7,960 bases of DNA from Clostridia bacterium (GTDB lineage: Bacteria; Bacillota; Clostridia; Oscillospirales; CAG-382): contig CAAEPN010000204.1 of the NCBI GenBank assembly GCA_900757905.1, positions 1-7,960 of the forward strand, written 5' to 3'. Below the pieces are notes generated by a model that worked only from the letters and a program-made list of their open reading frames with translations, was not told the origin of the DNA and ran no database searches. The translations under genes were made by a program, and so were the position numbers. This document shows, in pieces, positions 6,499-7,960 of the stretch. Each line of letters starts with the position of its first letter. Within the stretch, counting starts at the first letter, position 1.

Positions 6499-7960
6499 AT
6501 GGAAAAGCCTTTGATTTTATTGCGCGATATCCATGTCGCTCTGACGCCGGACGGCGCTCGTGAACACGATCTTGCAGCAATTGAAATATGTAAAAAACGC
6601 TATCGCCGGACGCTGAAAAATGCTTTCGGCGACGCGGATTTTTATGTCTATAAAAAATCTATTGATGCACGTGACAGAAATAAGATCGAATATATTTATA
6701 CTGTGGCGGCACAGCCTCATGAAAGTATAAGCGAAGATAAGTTGCAAACACTGCCGCGTCCGTTTTCCTTTGTTCGGCCATATACGCCGGATTTTTCGGC
6801 GTTTTCCGACGCTAAGCGCGAAGAAGAACGTCCGGTCGTGGTCGGTTTCGGACCGGCCGGAATGTTCTGTGCCTATGCGTTGGCAAAGGCCGGAAGAAAA
6901 CCGGTCATTTTAGAGCGTGGAAGCAAAATAGAAGAACGCACCCAAAAGGTAGAAGCCTATTGGAAAGCCGGCATTCTTGACGAAAATACCAACGTCCAAT
7001 TCGGAGAAGGAGGCGCCGGCACATTTTCCGACGGCAAGCTGCTTACCCGGATAAGCGACCCGCTTTGCGGCTATATTTTGCGCATGTTCCGCGCTTTCGG
7101 CGCACCGGAGGAGATTTTATATCTTGCAAAACCTCATATCGGAACGGATAAATTGCGTCTTGTCGTGAAAAATATGCGTAAAGAAATTGAACGCTTGGGC
7201 GGCTCGTTTCTGTTTGATACGACTCTTACCGGTATTGTCCGCCAAGCGGATGGTCTTGTCTCGTCGCTCCGGACAAGCCGTGGCGATATTGCTTGTTCGG
7301 CGCTGTTTTTGTGCGTCGGACACAGTGCGCGCGACACATTTTCTTCGCTTATGCAAAGCGGCATTCTGCTTTCTCCGAAGCCTTTTTCCGTCGGCGTTCG
7401 CGTCGAACATCTGCAAGAGGATATCAACCGCTCGTTATACGGCAAATTTGCAGGATTTCCGTCACTTGAACCAGCTTCGTATACACTTTCGGCAAAAATC
7501 GGTTCACGGGCTGTCTATTCGTTCTGTATGTGTCCGGGCGGTGTAGTGGCGGCGTCTGCGTCAGCTCGTGATGAGATCGTTACCAATGGCATGAGCTATT
7601 ATGCGCGTGACGGCAAAAATGCCAATTCCGCTATTGCCGTTTCAGTTGACCCTGCCGATTACGGCGCGACTGTCGAGGGCGCTGTCGCATTTCAAAGACA
7701 AATCGAGTGCGTAGCTTTTATGCAAGCCGGAGGCGATTCCTCAGCGCCCATTCAGCTCCTTGGTGATTTTTTAAACGGCACGCATTCCGGCGAACCCAAC
7801 CGAATTCTGCCGACCTATACGGGTAAAACCAAGCTTTGTTCGCTTTCGGAGCTGTTTCCGATATTTATTTCCGAATCGCTTCGCGCCGGTTTCGCAGTGT
7901 TTGAAAAACATATTGCCGGATTTTCCGTGCCCGACGCGGTTTTGACGGCGCCTGAAACGC
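6499..7960 (+). CDS. FAD-dependent oxidoreductase, COG2509 family (3' partial)
   Basis: Translation from the ATG at 6499 stays open for 487 codons and runs off the window; the family is usually a little over 500 residues, so only a short C-terminal piece should be missing. An N-terminal region of about 110 residues precedes the FAD-binding Rossmann motif, VVVGFGPAGMFCAYALAKAG (113-132), which leads to the strand-end acid in VILERG. The family block NVQFGEGGAGTFSDGKL is at 165-181, and a second dinucleotide-type strand, ALFLCVGHSARDTF, lies further on. No membrane helix or signal peptide is evident, so it should be a soluble cytoplasmic flavoprotein. COG2509 proteins are labelled uncharacterised FAD-dependent dehydrogenases, with no agreed substrate. 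It follows cdaR by 25 bases and is probably cotranscribed with the c-di-AMP genes. The family call is strong, the reaction unknown. Confidence 0.9.
   Translation, partial: MEKPLILLRDIHVALTPDGAREHDLAAIEICKKRYRRTLKNAFGDADFYVYKKSIDARDRNKIEYIYTVAAQPHESISEDKLQTLPRPFSFVRPYTPDFSAFSDAKREEERPVVVGFGPAGMFCAYALAKAGRKPVILERGSKIEERTQKVEAYWKAGILDENTNVQFGEGGAGTFSDGKLLTRISDPLCGYILRMFRAFGAPEEILYLAKPHIGTDKLRLVVKNMRKEIERLGGSFLFDTTLTGIVRQADGLVSSLRTSRGDIACSALFLCVGHSARDTFSSLMQSGILLSPKPFSVGVRVEHLQEDINRSLYGKFAGFPSLEPASYTLSAKIGSRAVYSFCMCPGGVVAASASARDEIVTNGMSYYARDGKNANSAIAVSVDPADYGATVEGAVAFQRQIECVAFMQAGGDSSAPIQLLGDFLNGTHSGEPNRILPTYTGKTKLCSLSELFPIFISESLRAGFAVFEKHIAGFSVPDAVLTAPET

Noticed and set aside
7117..7546. Open frames on both strands within the flavoprotein gene (minus 7117-7445, plus 7187-7546)
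   Set aside because: They overlap the continuous COG2509 frame, which carries clear family motifs; their translations are rich in Arg, Cys and Ser and look like frame shadows.
1..7960. Mobile element, phage, CRISPR or defence-system content
   Set aside because: No transposase, integrase, repeat array, terminal inverted repeats or tRNA was seen; cdaA-cdaR is a core chromosomal locus.

Overview
The window looks like part of a chromosome from a Firmicute of the class Clostridia, possibly a gut-associated lineage. This is inferred from four things: an S-layer-homology (SLH) surface protein, a cdaA-cdaR (ybbR) c-di-AMP operon, purine-rich ribosome binding sites, and a COG2509-type FAD protein of a kind common in clostridia. 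Base composition looks moderate, near half G+C by eye and not computed. All genes are on the + strand. No RNA genes, CRISPR array, insertion sequence or phage gene was seen.

Region 1 (start to 4288) is the 3' part of a very large gene for an exported surface protein. Its 5' end, with the expected signal peptide and earlier SLH repeats, lies outside the window. The visible part runs: end of one SLH repeat, one complete SLH repeat, two concanavalin/LamG-like beta-sandwich modules, a WbsX/GH99-like TIM-barrel domain with the characteristic E-x-x-E signature, a beta-sandwich module, a stalk-like domain resembling the copper amine oxidase N-terminal domain, a second copy of the preceding beta-sandwich, and a C-terminal CBM4/9-like domain. 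It reads as a wall-anchored carbohydrate-active protein whose substrate cannot be told from sequence.

Region 2 (4289-4526) is the only sizeable intergenic stretch. It holds a long, nearly symmetrical terminator hairpin, then A/T-tracts spaced roughly one helical turn apart, then a sigma-A-type promoter with an extended -10 element.

Region 3 (4527 to the end) is a co-directional, tightly spaced operon. It contains cdaA (membrane diadenylate cyclase making c-di-AMP), cdaR (single-pass extracytoplasmic YbbR-repeat regulator of CdaA) and a COG2509 FAD-dependent oxidoreductase cut by the window end. In many Firmicutes glmM follows cdaR directly; here the flavoprotein takes that place and any glmM would lie beyond the window. 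CdaA and CdaR are expected to act together at the membrane, linking c-di-AMP output to envelope or osmotic state. The flavoprotein's link to them is by position only.
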